From Costus lasius (taxonomy: Eukaryota > Streptophyta > Magnoliopsida > Zingiberales > Costaceae), in the NCBI GenBank assembly GCA_027563935.2, contig CM050454.1, forward strand, positions 9,443,501-9,507,500: a stretch of DNA of 64,000 nucleotides, given 5' to 3'. The translations under genes were made by a program, and so were the position numbers. The notes below the pieces were generated by a model. The model made no database searches, had not been told where the DNA came from, and saw only the letters and a program-made list of their open reading frames with translations. The first letter of the stretch is position 1. Every line of letters begins with the position of its first letter. This document shows positions 1-11,368 of this stretch, piece after piece.

Positions 1-786
1 TCGACTCCCATTGTGAAGATTGGTTCTGCTGGATGTAGGTAACGGTGGTGTCCAGGTGATCGATCATCTCATGCTGATGAAGCTGCTCCTCTTTAATTTC
101 CTGCAATACATACATCATAGAGTCGTGAGAGGAGGTGCCACCAAAAGAAAATGCTCTGGGTGCTGGTGGTGCAGTGTCGACTGGATCGGGTTGTGCGTCC
201 TCAACTGGCTGGATGCGCCAGTTTCCACGGACTCTAACTGATGTGCGCTCCGGGTTTGGCAAAGGTAGGCAGAAGGGGTTTCCCTTAAATGTCATGCAAT
301 ATGAATCACCCTTGTGAATGATCAGCTTCATGGCAACACAAGACTCGATGTCGAGCCTGTTGTTGTCGGTAGCTTCTAATGTGCCATAAGGAATGATGCC
401 TAAGGAAACTGCCAAAGGTGTGATCAAGCCGCCAATTACTATCGGCCCCCTCAAAGAACGGGCGACGCGGCTGAAATGCTTTGCCAGATAATACCCAGAA
501 TCGACTCTAAAACTGTGGAGCATGCACCAGATATAGAATAACTCAGTCTGTCGTACCAGCCGCGGCCAAAGAGGGTGTGGGCCAATACACGGTGAACGTA
601 CTTGATCACTGGGTTGCACAGACTGGAAGCATGAGCTACACGAGCGGAGTAGATGTGCTCGTTAGTGATAGCGCCCCAGAAGTTCTGCTCACTGTACTCG
701 GTAGGGACTTTGCGTGCACAAGGTTCTAGAAAACCGTAAATGCTGCAAAACTGTGAAAGAGTGAGGATGTGTTCGATATTTCCCAA
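1..786 (-). pseudogene. Plant transposon-protein domain ORF of Athila A, C-terminal part
   Basis: Minus-strand frame from 786 to 451 contains NPVIKYVHRVLAHTLFGRG. After a frameshift near 460-470 the homologous reading continues to base 1 with GGLITPLAVSLGIIPYG and then a Pro/Ser-rich tail followed by a His/Gln-rich, possibly coiled stretch. The same signature (KYAHHVMTHTIFSQGES, then GGLLTSLALAIGVQPY) is seen at 19322-19732 in element C, so this is a shared element-encoded protein and not chance. I assign it to the group annotated in plants as putative plant transposon protein. Its molecular role is unknown to me. It sits downstream of integrase, where some Athila elements carry env-like frames. 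It is broken by the frameshift and cut by the window edge. Confidence 0.6.
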
Positions 787-891
787 GCGGAAAGACAGAC
801 GGCCTGGATCATCCTCAAGTATAGGATCAGACTTTACTTCTAATGAGCTCAGGAATTCCAGAGTGGTGCCAATGTAAGTGGGTGAGAATAG

Positions 892-1524
892 CTACTGGAA
901 TTGCTCCCACCCTATGGCTGCATACATCAAATCAACGTCTCCTAGCATCCCTAGCATCTGTAGTGTGGTTCGGTCAAGATACCTTGTATTGAGCACGCGG
1001 CGTTGTCGCAGTATCTGATACCGTGCCTCTTGCGCTGCGTTCCGGAAGATAATCCCGAACTCGTTCGGGGGAGATACGTAGGGCTGTGGTCGGCTGGCAG
1101 GTGCGCGACCGTGATGAGACGAAGAGGAGCCTGGCGTAGCTGAAGAAGGCCGGTAGGAAGGAGGAGTAGGCGTCGGCTCGTACTCCTCATCGTCCGTGGC
1201 GGATGAATCTGAGAGCGCTTGCTGCGGTCGTGCGGTTCTTTTGCTAGCCATAGCTTTCGTCCTCAGAGGCATGATGGCTGATAAGGTAGAAAGATGGCTG
1301 GTAAGCGTCGGTGAGAAGATCTGGCTGGAGGTGCGAGGAAACGGAGATAGCGGCAGATCGTCGGAAACAAGCTTCGAAGAACAGGCGGAGGGAAAACCCA
1401 CAATCTGATTCGATCGAAGTTTTAAATCCGTCCGGAGGAAGGGAAAAGTGTTCTCGAACTCTTGGAGAACTTCTTCGAGTGTTAAGAAGTAGAGAAAACT
1501 GCCTGATTCGATCGGCTGCATCAA
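892..1524 (-). CDS. Athila A downstream ORF, N-terminal low-complexity part
   Basis: Open minus-strand frame of up to 210 codons. The first in-frame ATG is at 1524, but methionines at 1272 (MPLRTKAM) and 1251 (MASKRTARPQQ) are likelier starts because what follows looks like a designed N-terminus: a basic stretch, then an acidic DDEEYEPTPTPP segment, then Ser/Pro-rich linker. The C-terminal part (NEFGIIFRNAAQEARYQIL) leads towards the domain encoded at 786-1, with a break between 892 and 786. I read it as the N-terminal portion of the same transposon protein. No catalytic motif or membrane segment is visible. Function unknown. Confidence 0.5.
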   Translation of the reverse strand: MMQPIESGSFLYFLTLEEVLQEFENTFPFLRTDLKLRSNQIVGFPSACSSKLVSDDLPLSPFPRTSSQIFSPTLTSHLSTLSAIMPLRTKAMASKRTARPQQALSDSSATDDEEYEPTPTPPSYRPSSATPGSSSSHHGRAPASRPQPYVSPPNEFGIIFRNAAQEARYQILRQRRVLNTRYLDRTTLQMLGMLGDVDLMYAAIGWEQFQ

Positions 1525-1769
1525 AATCGGGAGGCGGCGACGATCGGCTGAAAAACTCTAAGAATCCGGCGAATCAAAAATCTAGGACTGATTGGAGAAG
1601 AAGCCGGTTTGGATGAGAGGGGAAATCAAGATCAAACCCCTTAGAGATCCCTTCGGAGGCTTGGAAGAAGAGAAGGCGGCGAGATCGGTTGGATTTTCGT
1701 CAAGTATGGAAGGCGGCGGCAGATACCTCGCGTGCGTGCCCTAATTTTGGGCGAACATAAGATGAAATT

Positions 1770-2062
1770 CTAGTGAACCTACCCAGGTTCACTCGCCCGT
1801 GATGTTTACTGTGGTTGGGCTGAAGCAACAGAAACACAGGTGAACCTGCTGGGGTTCACCGACCCGTGAAGCGTTCTGGAAATTTTCTGGTCTCGGAAAC
1901 ATGGTGAACCCCGTGGGATTCACCTGCCTGTGAAGCTCACTAGATGGTTTCTGCCCAGAAAGAATACTGGTGCTGCCCGTGAAATTCTCTGGGTCACAAA
2001 GCCTGGGCGCACCGGTACAGTACACATCACGGTGAACCCCATGGGGTTCACCAGGCCGCGAT
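1770..2062 (-). repeat. Four GTGAACC/GGTTCAC imperfect palindromes in Athila A 3' region
   Basis: Four short dyads of the form GGTGAACC-N(3-5)-GGTTCAC occur near 1772, 1841, 1902 and 2031. Most are followed by a conserved CCCGTGA- or CCTGTGA-like tail. Three more copies of the same design occur in the A LTR (13186-13340). They lie between the integrase frame and the downstream ORF, in sequence with no coding support. Confidence 0.7.
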
Positions 2063-2323
2063 GTTCACTGTACACTCGAGAAAATCTGAAAAAAAAATCT
2101 GGAAAAAATTCTCAACGCTCCCTCTTCTTCCTACAACGTATAGAGACATCAAATTAGTGGCGATCCCTTCTAGAAAAGAAAAAATAAATGAAAAATAAAT
2201 CAACGATCTAAAACACTAACTAATGACAAGGAAAAATTATGCATAAGAACTAAAATCAATCAAAAACTTGGGTTACCTCCCAAGAGCGCTAGGTTTGGGT
2301 CGGTAGCTTGACCATAAGAGTTT

Positions 2324-4044
2324 TCAGAGTTGCAAATTTGTGGGGTCTGAGAGAGCAAGAACTTCCTCTCTTTCGACCCTCTCATCTTCAAAGTAGTGCT
2401 TGAGGCGGTGTCTGTTTACTGTGAAACTCCCAGTTCGTTCTGTCCAAATAGTGATGGCACCATAAGGTTGAACTTTCTGAACTGTGAAAGGACCGGACCA
2501 TCTCGTTTGAAGCTTCCCTGAAAATAGCCGAAGTCTTGAACTAAACAGAAGTACTTTGTCCCCCTCATGAAATTCCTTCTTTCCAATGCGCTTGTCATGC
2601 CAGAACATGGTGCGTGCTTTGTAGCTCTTGGCATTTTCGTGAGCAAAAAGGTGCATCTCGTCCAACTCGTCAAGTTGTAGCTTTCTCCTTTCACCGGCAT
2701 TCTTGAAATCGAAGTTGATTTGCTTGACAGCCCAATATTCCCTGTGCTCAAGCTCAATGGGTAAATGGCATGATTTCCCATAAATAAGTTGGAAAGGAGA
2801 CATACCGAGGGGTGTTTTGAGTGCGGTCCTATAAGCCCATAAGGCATCCGGTAATTTCATTGCCCAATCCTTCCGTGATCGCGATACAGTCTTCTCCAAA
2901 ATTAATTTGATTTCTCTATTGGAGACTTCTACTTGACCACTAGTCTGAGGATGATAAGGTGTAGCAATTCTGTGCTTCACACCGTACTTTTTCAGTAGTG
3001 CCCCAAATTTTTGCTCAATGAAGTGGGAGCCGCCGTCGCTAATTAACACATGTGGAACTCCAAATCGGGGGAAAATAGTCCGCTTCATAAACCTCATAAC
3101 AACTCTAGAATCGTTTGTAGTTTCAGCGGATGCCTCCACCCACTTCGACACGTAGTCGATGGCGACTAGAATGTACCGTTTTCCACATGAAGAGGGGAAG
3201 GGGCCCAAGAAGTCTATACCCCATACATAAAAAATTTCCACTTCCATGATGTTATTGAGTGGGAGCTCATCTCTTTTTGATAAGTTTCCAGCCCGTTGGC
3301 AACTGTCACAAGTGGAGACAAATTGTTTAGCATTATGGAATATGGAAGGCCAATACAAACCAGACTGTAAAACTTTAAAAGCTATTTTAGAGGCCCCCGA
3401 GTGTCCTCCATAAGGTGAAGTATGACAATGGCTCAACACATCATGTATCTCCACTTCTGGTACACATCGTCTGTACAACCCGTCCGCACATCTCCGGTAT
3501 AGATATGGCTCATCCCAATAATAAAACTTCACATCATGTAGAAACCGCTTCTTCCTCTGAAAAGTGAGATCAGGAGGAAAAATGTTAGACACAATATAAT
3601 TAACAAAATCTGCATACCATGAGACTTGTTGATCTAATAAGGCATAAAGGTGTTCTTCAGGGAATGTATCATTAATCTCTAGTTCTGCATCAATCTCTTT
3701 GTCTGCGCTGCGGTCAAGTCTGGAAAGATGAACAACGACTAGATTTTCACTCCCCTTCTTGTCCCTGATCTCTATATCGAATTCTTGCAAGAGGAGGACC
3801 CATCGAATGAGCCTTGGCTTCGCATCCTTCTTGTTGATCAGGTATTTTATAGCTGCATGATCAGTAAACACGATTACTTTTGAATTAACTAGATAGGAAT
3901 GAAACTTATCGAAAGCAAAGACAATTGCTAGCAGCTCTTTCTCCGTAGTCGTATAATTTATCTGAGCGTCATCAAGTGTACGACTGGCATAATAGATGAC
4001 GTGAAGCTTCTTATCCTTCCTCTGACCCAAGACTGCCCCAACAG
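2324..4044 (-). pseudogene. Athila A RNase H and integrase (3' half of pol, severed by hAT insertion)
   Basis: Open minus-strand frame ending at 2324. At its start the reading resumes an RNase H that was cut at 8289: [19 protein letters not shown], then [12 protein letters not shown] and [13 protein letters not shown] hold RNase H acidic residues. The integrase follows: an HHCC zinc site ([11 protein letters not shown], then CDSCQ), and the D,D-35-E core with D in [10 protein letters not shown] in LISDGGSHF and E in GQVEVSNRE, all present. The end of the frame holds a basic [16 protein letters not shown] segment, as in Ty3/gypsy integrase C-termini. No chromodomain is present, which fits Athila. 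The first few codons shown at the right end belong to the hAT terminus and target duplication, not to pol. The half-gene itself has no internal stop. Confidence 0.9.
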
Positions 4045-4674
4045 TAGAGCCGGCAATTCGGGTCAACGGATCATAAATGGGTCGTGTCTACTATGACCCG
4101 TGACCCGAATAGCCTAACCCGAACACGACCCGTTTAATTAATTGGGTCAAGGGGTATAACCCAAACACGACACGCATTTAAATGGGTCAACCCGACACGA
4201 CCCGAGTAACCCATTTATTAAACGGGTTAAGTATTAACCTGTGACTTGACACGACCCAAATAACCTATTTATTATATAGGTCACTTATAAAACCAATTAG
4301 ACACGATCCAAATAACCTGTTAATTCATGATATGATTCAAATAGCATAATAACCATACATACCACCAATATTCTAACATCAAAAAAACATAATCATAATT
4401 CATGATATAATTCAAATAACATAATAATCATGATCCATAAATATCAATATACGATTAACATTCCATCAACACAAACTAAATAAAAGTATCATCACAAGCC
4501 AAAATATTTCAGTTACATCATTGTCCAAATTCAAAATATCACAATTGACACTTAATATTACAGTATTGGTCAAATATTCACTTCAAAATGAATCCTCAAA
4601 ATGCTCTTGTATGTTGTTAACAGATTCATAGCTATAATTAGTAGAGCCTTCTAGATTTTCTTCCCCCACGCTAT

Positions 4675-5067
4675 TCACAGTGTCACGAGAAAAATGTTTC
4701 TAACAGAAGCTTCAGTATGTGTCTTTAAATTTCTAGTCCCATACTTACTATCACATAAGAATAAAGAGCCACATTTTTTGCACTTACAACGAGGCTTACC
4801 ATCAATTGTTTTTTCTGCAGGTTCATAATATTGCCACACCACTGAAGTTTGCCTTCTCTTACGCTTTCCCTTGGCATTCACATTCTCTACCTCAATTGTC
4901 TCATTGAGCTCATCATCTTTATCTTCTTGTACATTAATTGGAGTATTATCTATTTTATCCTGTAAATCAAAAATAAATTTAGAGGCTTTGAAACATCTAA
5001 TACAATTTATCAGCCCTTGGTTAATACTATCTGCATGTATGTTCTTCTTACTTTTTGTTGTGTACAA
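4675..5067 (-). CDS. BED-type zinc-finger fragment inside hAT 1
   Basis: A 130-residue minus-strand frame. The N-terminal half is hydrophilic and acidic (QEDKDDELNETIEVE), followed by a basic KGKRKRRQ patch that could act as a nuclear signal. Residues about 80-118 resemble the BED finger of hAT transposases: SVVWQYYEPAE, then CKCKKC, then GTRNLKTHTEAS. BED fingers normally end with a second His/Cys ligand after LKTH; here the expected position reads Ser, so zinc binding is doubtful. The DDE/RNase H-like catalytic region and the hAT C-terminal dimerisation domain are absent. It is probably a relic of the N-terminal exon of a parent transposase, or a DNA-binding-only protein. Confidence 0.6.
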   Translation of the reverse strand: MYTTKSKKNIHADSINQGLINCIRCFKASKFIFDLQDKIDNTPINVQEDKDDELNETIEVENVNAKGKRKRRQTSVVWQYYEPAEKTIDGKPRCKCKKCGSLFLCDSKYGTRNLKTHTEASVRNIFLVTL

Positions 5068-5199
5068 ACACTTGCTTCAGTTTGGATCAAGCTCTACGAA
5101 ATGAGAATGAGTTCAACGATATCATCAATTAACAATAACAATGAATTAGAGATTGAAAAAAAATGTATAAATTAAGTACTATTATATCTAAGTCAATAT

Positions 5200-7160
5200 C
5201 CATTCTTTATCCTTAGGTTTGGGTCAAGTTTGGGTCAAGTTCTACGAAATGAGAATGAGTTCAACGATATCATCAATTAATAATAACAAAGAATTAGAGA
5301 TTGAAAATAATGTATAAATTAAGTACTATTATATCCAAGTCAATGTCCATTCATTACCCCTAAGTTGGGTCAAGTTGGGTCAAGTTTGGGTCAAGTTCTA
5401 CAAAATATATAGCAAGTTCAACAATAATTATTGTCGAACTTGCTATATATTTTATAGAACTTGACCCAAACTTGATGTAAATATATATATAAATTAAGTA
5501 CTATTGTATCCAAGTCAATGTCCATTCATTATCCCTAAGTTTGGGTCAAGTTGGGTCAAGTTGGGTCAAGTTCTACGAAATATATAGCAAGTTCGACAAT
5601 AATTATTGTCGAACTTGCTATATATTTCGTAGAACTTGACCCAAACTTGATGTAAATATATATATAATTTAAGTACTATTGTATCCAAGTCAATGTCCAT
5701 TCATTATTCCTAAGTTTGGGTCAAGTTGGGTCAACTTTGGGTCAAGTTCTACGAAATATATAGCAAGTTCGACAATAATTATTGTTGAACTTGCTATATA
5801 TTTCGTAAAACTTGACCCAAACTTGTTGTAAATATATATATAAATTAAGTATTATTGCATCCAAGTCAATGTCCATTCATTATCCCTATGTTTGGGTCAA
5901 GTTGGGTCAAGTTTGGGTTAAGTTCTACGAAATGAGAAGACAGTACAACGATATCATCAATTAACAATAACAATGAATTAGAGATTGAAAAAATGTATAA
6001 ATTAAGTACTATTATATCTAAGTCAATATCCATTCTTTATCCTTAGGTTTGGGTCAAATTTGGGTCAAGTTTGGATCAAGTTCTACGAAATGAGAATGAG
6101 TTCAATGATATCATCAATTAATAATAACAAAGAATTAGAGATTGAAAATAATGTATAAATTAAGTATTATTATATCCAAGTCAATGTCCATTCATTATCC
6201 CTAAGTTGGGTAAAGTTTGGGTCAAGTTCTACGAAATATATAGCAAGTTCGACAATAATTGGTCAAGTTTGGGTTAAGTTCTACGAAATTATTGTCAAAC
6301 TTGCTATATATTTCGTAGAACTTGACCCAAACTTGACCCAAACTTAGGGATATGAATGGACATTGACTTGGATACAATAGTACTTAATTTATATATATAT
6401 TTACATCAAGTTTGGGTCAAGTTCTACGAAATATATAGCAAGTTCGACAATAATTATTGTTGAACTTGCTATATATTTCGTAGAACTTGACCCAAACTTG
6501 ATGTAAATATATATATAATTTAAGTACTGTTGTATCCAAGTCAATGTCCATTCATTATCCCTAAGTTTGGGTCAAGTTGGGTCAAGTTTGGGTCAAGTTC
6601 TATGAAATATATAGCAAGTTCGACAATAATTATTGTCGAACTTACTATATATTTCGTAGAACTTGACCCAAACTTGTTGTAAATATATATATATATAAAT
6701 TAAGTACTATTGTATCCAAGTCAATGTCCATTCATTATCCCTATGTTTGGGTTAAGTTCTACGAAATGAGAAGACAGTACAACGATATCATCAATTAACA
6801 ATAACAATGAATTAGATATTGAAAAAATGTATAAATTAGGTACTATTATATCTAAGTCAATATCCATTCTTTATCCTTAGGTTTGGGTCAAATTTGGGTC
6901 AAGTTTGGATCAAGTTCTACGAAATGAGAATGAGTTCAACGATATCATCAATTAATAATAACAAAGAATTAGAGATTGAAAATAATGTATAAATTAAGTA
7001 TTATTATATCCAAGTCAATGTCCATTCATTATCCCTAAGTTGGGTCAAGTTAGGTCAAGTTTGGGTCAAGTTCTACGAAATATATAGCAAGTTCGACAAT
7101 AATTTATTGTCGAACTTGCTATATATTTCGTAGAACTTGACCCAAACTTGATGTAATCAT
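5200..7160. repeat. Array of hairpin-forming and plain repeat units inside hAT 1
   Basis: Two unit types alternate. Type 1 holds a long inverted repeat centred on AATAATTATT with arms that read GGGTCAAG, TTCTACGAAATATATAGC and AAGTTCGAC. The copy at 5561-5644 is a perfect 84-bp palindrome with no loop. Other centres are near 5426, 5780, 6456, 6632 and 7106, and one near 6265 is disrupted by an internal insertion. Neighbouring centres are about 176-179 bp apart. Type 2 lacks the palindrome and instead reads GAGTTCAACGATATCATCAA. Both share the linker AAGTCAATGTCCATTCATTA. One linker near 6330-6400 is inverted. No coding potential was found. Confidence 0.9.
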
Positions 7161-8288
7161 GTAAAATATATATAAATTAAGTACTATGATAATATTAATG
7201 TGGTATCAATTAGAATTTAAGCTTTAACATCACAGATTCACAATGAGAACCGAGTCTTGTAAAGGAATGCTTTGAATTTAGAAAGTATTCACTAAATCCG
7301 TAGATTTATTAGATTTACCTCAATTGTAAAAAACTCTTTGTGTGGACAAATATATGACTCTACTTGGGGACGGTTATATAACTTGATAAATGCTTTAAGA
7401 CAAATATGAACGTTAGTGATAGAAAATAACTTATTGGTCAGATCAAAGACAAAGAAAAAGCAAGTAACTGAAGGAAAAGAAGGCTTTGTGAATCATGAGT
7501 GAAAAGAATCAAAGATAATAATACGAAGTTGGTCAAATCAGCATGTAAAAACATTCAGTGATCAAGTCATGAGGACAGTTTCTTTCTCGTGATCCCTAAC
7601 AAATTACAAATGAAGTAATCTAGATCTCACAAATGTGAAAGATTACCTCGATTTAGCTAAACCAAGCATAACTACGAGCATAGAAAGAAAACAGATGAAT
7701 AGAAAGATGAATAGAAAGAAAACGATATACCACTCTAAGCAGGAAAAACTATATCAGAGCAAGGATCGGTAGAGGAAAGCACCAGAAATAACTTCTTTAG
7801 ATCACAAAGCAAGGATTTGTGAGGGCAGCGGCGGATCTGTGAGGGCAGCAGGGAGCCGAACCGGCGGCGAGGCAGCAAATAGGCGAGGATGGAGGCTTCG
7901 AACAACAGAGGAGGTGCTGGAACAAGCTGCAAATGGTAGGAGAAAGTGCCTGCGATGGTGAGAACGGTGGAGGCGGCTCGAGCTTAGGGTTGATTCTTGT
8001 CGAGCGGCTACAGGAAGTAGAAAGTAAACAAAGAAATGAGAAATAGGTTAAGCTGATCTCACCCTTCATTTGAAATTGAAGGGTGGAGAACAATAGATGA
8101 AGTAATACTAATGGGCTAGTTCATTATGTTTGGGCTGGGCTTCCACATATAAAAAATAAATGGGTTGAGCAGGTCAACCCGTTTATGACCCGACACGACC
8201 CGAACACGATTATATCAAACCCGAACCCGCTTAACTTTATGTCGGGTCGGGTCGGGTTAACGGGTTGTGTTAGTTTTTGCCAGCTCTA

Positions 8289-9690
8289 CCCAACAGCTTG
8301 GTCGCTAGCATCACACATCAACTCAAAAGGTAGCGACCAATCCGGGGGTTGAATTATTGGAGCCGAGATTAATGCTTCCTTTAGTTTTGAGAAGGCCTCC
8401 TCACAATCCCTGTCAAAGCAAAACATAGCATCTTTAGCGAGTAAATTAGTTAAGGGTCGAGCTATCTTAGAAAAATCTTTAATAAATCTTCTATAAAAGC
8501 CAGCGTGTCCAAGAAAGCTCCTGATCCCCTTTACTGATGTAGGTGGCCTGAGATGTTCGATGACTTCAATCTTCGCTCTGTCCACCTCTATCCCTCGTTC
8601 AGATATTAGGTGCCCAAGGACAATGCCTTCCTTAACCATAAAGTGGCACTTCTCCTAGTTCAAGACTAGGTTCACCTCTTCACACCTCTGCAAAACCTTA
8701 GACAAATTAGACAAGCAATGATGAAATGAAAAACTATACACAGAAAAATCGTCCATAAATATATCCATGAAATCTTCGTTAAAATCAGAAAATATGGCCA
8801 TCATTGCTCGCTGAAAGGTCGCGGGGGCGTTGCAGAGGCCAAAGGGCATCCTTCTATACGCATATGTGCCATAGGGACATGTGAAGGTTGTTTTCTCTTG
8901 GTCATCTGGGGGGATAGGGATCTAGAAGAAACCTAAAAAGTCATCCAAAAAGTAAAAAATAAGAGTTATGCGCTAATCTATCTAACATCTGATCTATAAA
9001 TGGAAGAGGGAAATGATTCTTTCGCGTAGCCGAATTCAATTTCCGGTAGTCTATGCACATCCTGTGTCCCGTGACCGTGTGCGTAGGTATCAGCTCGTCT
9101 ACCTCGGTCTTTATCACTGTGACGCCGCCTTTCTTGGGTAGAACATGTACTGGACTTACCCAAGAACTATCTGAAATTGGATATATAACTCTGGCGTCTA
9201 GTAGTTTGAGCACTTCTTTCTTCACTACATCCTTTAGATGCGGGTTTAGTCGGCGCTGGAACTCTACAGAAGGTTTACTGTTGTCTTCCAATAGGATCAT
9301 GTGCATGCAAACAAAGGGGTTAATCCCTTTTATGTCATCTAATGAGTAACCTATTACCTTCCTATGGAGGCGAAGTTCATTAAGCAGTAATTCGGTTTGC
9401 TCCTTGTCCAACGCCACACTAACAATCACGGGGCATGTAGAATCATCTCCCAAGAACTCGTATCTCAAAGTGCTTGGCAAGTTCTTGAGTTCAATTTTCT
9501 TCTGTTCCTGAGTCTCCATAATTTCTTCTTTCTTGTTTTCAGGGCTTGCATTAGCGTCTAGCATTGTAACAAACTTCTCAACTTCCCCTTTTTCATCTTT
9601 GTCAATAGAGTTTGTTAGGGCAAGCTCCAGTGGGTCCACTTCTCTCTTAGGCGGTTCAATATCCTGTGTGGCTTTTTCCACAATGTCCAC
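8289..9690 (-). pseudogene. Athila A reverse transcriptase and start of RNase H
   Basis: Minus-strand pieces 9690-8941, 8849-8655 and 8639-8297 form one Ty3/gypsy reverse transcriptase. The visible blocks in order are PSVEFQRRLNPHLKDVVKKE, the palm start MCIDYRKLNSATRKNHFPLP, MPFGLCNAPATFQRAMMAIF, the catalytic FMDDFSVYS (the YxDD site), GHLISERGIEVDRAKIE, FLGHAGFYRRFIKDFSKIAR and the RNase H beginning ELMCDASDQAVG. A break between 8941 and 8849 removes the first catalytic-aspartate region from frame, and a stop lies between 8655 and 8639. At 8289 the frame is cut by the hAT 1 insertion. Not functional as it stands. Confidence 0.9.
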
Positions 9691-11368
9691 CCTGTAGCAT
9701 GTACCTGCAAGAGAAGGTTTTTTTCAACGTGTCAGTAAGATCAAATTGGATGACGTTGCCACAAATGTTCAAAGACAGTTTCCCATGCTTGACATCCATG
9801 ACAGTGCCTGCAGTAGCAAGAAAAGGTCTCCCCAGGATGATAGGGAGCCTGTCATCCTCATCAATCTCCAAAACGATAAAATCAGCAAGGATAAAGTAAT
9901 CTCCTACTTTAACAGGAACGTCCTCTAAAATACCAACTGGGTTATGCACAAATCTATCTGCAAGCTGTATGGAAATACTAGTTGGTTGCAAATCTCCTAA
10001 GTCTATCTTTTTACAGAGTGATAGTGGCATGAGGCTAACGCTTGCTCCTAGATCGCACAAAGCTCTCTGAAAAAACATCTCCCCAATCTGGTAGGGTATG
10101 GAGAAACTGCCTGGGTCCTTAAGCTTTAGAGGGACCTTGTTCTGAATGACGGCGCTGCACTCCTCAGTGAGTGCAACAGTCCCTTGATCCTCTAGCTTCC
10201 TCTTGTTCGATAGGATGTCTTTCAGAAATTTTGCATAAATCGACATCTGCGAAAGAGCATCAACGAAAGGGATGTTAATGTAAAGTTTCTTTAAAACCTC
10301 TAAAAACTTACCAAATTGCTTGTCCAATTTAGCCTTGACAAGCCTCTGTTGAAAAGAAATCGGTGGCTTGTATGCGGGTGGTCCCACATAGGGCCGCTCC
10401 TCTTTAACTGGCTCAGATGCCACCGGTGTTACATCTGAATGTGGTTCCGCAAGTTCTGGTGTCTCTTCATCTCTTCTGTCATCGGTCGACATCTTTGGGT
10501 CTTCTAGTTGCTTGCCGCTCCGAGTGGAGATTGCATTGCAGTGCTCCCTCGGGTTTACCTCCGGTTGGGAAGGAAGCTTCCCTGGCGCTCTCGAAGATGA
10601 GCTAGCTTGCTGGGCTAGCTGACTCTCTAGCATTTTATTGTGTGTTTCTAGGGAGTCCATCCTTGTCATCATCATCTTCATCATGTCTGTGAGTCCTTCA
10701 AGTTGCTTGCTCAGATTTGAATCATTGTTGGGCCTTGGCTGTGGTGGTGGTGCATTGTAGTTCCTAGCCTGAAATCCTGGCGGTCTGAAATTGTTTTGTT
10801 GATGTTGCCTAAAGTTTTCTTGTGGGGGCTGGGTTTGCTGTGGTGGAATTTGTCCAGGCTGAATCGGCTGAGTTGTTCGGTAAGAGAAATTCGGGTGGTT
10901 GCGCCACCCTAGATTAAATGTGTTGGAGTATGGATTATTGTTCGGGTTAAAATTTCTAACAACATTCAATTGCTCAGAGTTGATCGCAGCCATCTGTCCA
11001 TCCCCCACCTGACAATCTACCCCTGCATGTCCTGCAACTCCACAGACCTCACAAGAAATAGCGTTAACATCCATAGAATTAACAGACCAAGAATCAAGCT
11101 TTCTTGTCAGATTATCAGCCTTAGCCGTGAGAGCAGTTAGAGAGTCTAGGTCATACTTACCTGACTTCTTGGTAGAAGTACCTCTCTCAGATGTCCATTG
11201 GTGATGGTTGATCGTCATATCCTCGAGAATGTTCATTGCATCCTCAACTCTCCTATTCATCAAAGCACCTCTTGCTGCAGCGTCCACTGTAAGTCTAGTG
11301 TTGTAATCCAAACGGCTGTAGAACGTTTGGATCAAAACCCAAGTCTCAACTCCGTGATGTGGACACAT
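9656..11368 (-). pseudogene. Athila A gag C-terminal part, zinc knuckle and aspartic protease
   Basis: A 570-residue minus-strand frame that continues gag after a frame break upstream. It begins with the Athila gag block CPHHGVETWVLIQTFYSRL. A CCHC knuckle follows (CEVCGVAGHAGVDC, spacing C-2-C-4-H-4-C), then a Pro/Gln/Asn-rich linker (PGQIPPQQTQPPQ). The pepsin-like protease has the active site ALCDLGASVSLMPLS and the later ILGRPFLATAG strand. The first residue after the catalytic Asp is Leu in place of Thr/Ser, which is usual in Athila. The frame overlaps the reverse-transcriptase frame by 35 bases in another phase, so a frameshift separates protease from RT. Confidence 0.88.

Larger units (their letters stand above)
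4045..8288. mobile_element. Non-autonomous hAT transposon 1 (4244 bp) with 8-bp target duplication
   Basis: The left end TAGAGCCGGCAA (4045-4056) and the right end TTGCCAGCTCTA (8277-8288) are inverted repeats with one mismatch, matching the hAT terminal consensus. Both sides carry the identical 8-bp direct repeat CCCAACAG (4037-4044 and 8289-8296), the hAT-type target duplication. Joining the two flanks restores continuity of the RNase H domain of element A, so the insertion is certain. Subterminal regions are rich in GGGTCGTGTC/GGGTTAACCC-type repeats. The interior codes only for a BED-like zinc-finger fragment (4675-5067) and lacks a catalytic transposase, so it would need help from another copy. 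A 2 kb array of hairpin repeats fills the centre. Confidence 0.95.

Noticed and set aside
5200..7160. Regularly spaced repeats that look CRISPR-like
   Set aside because: Plant nuclear DNA; the spacers are repeats themselves and no cas genes are present. It is a transposon-internal hairpin array.
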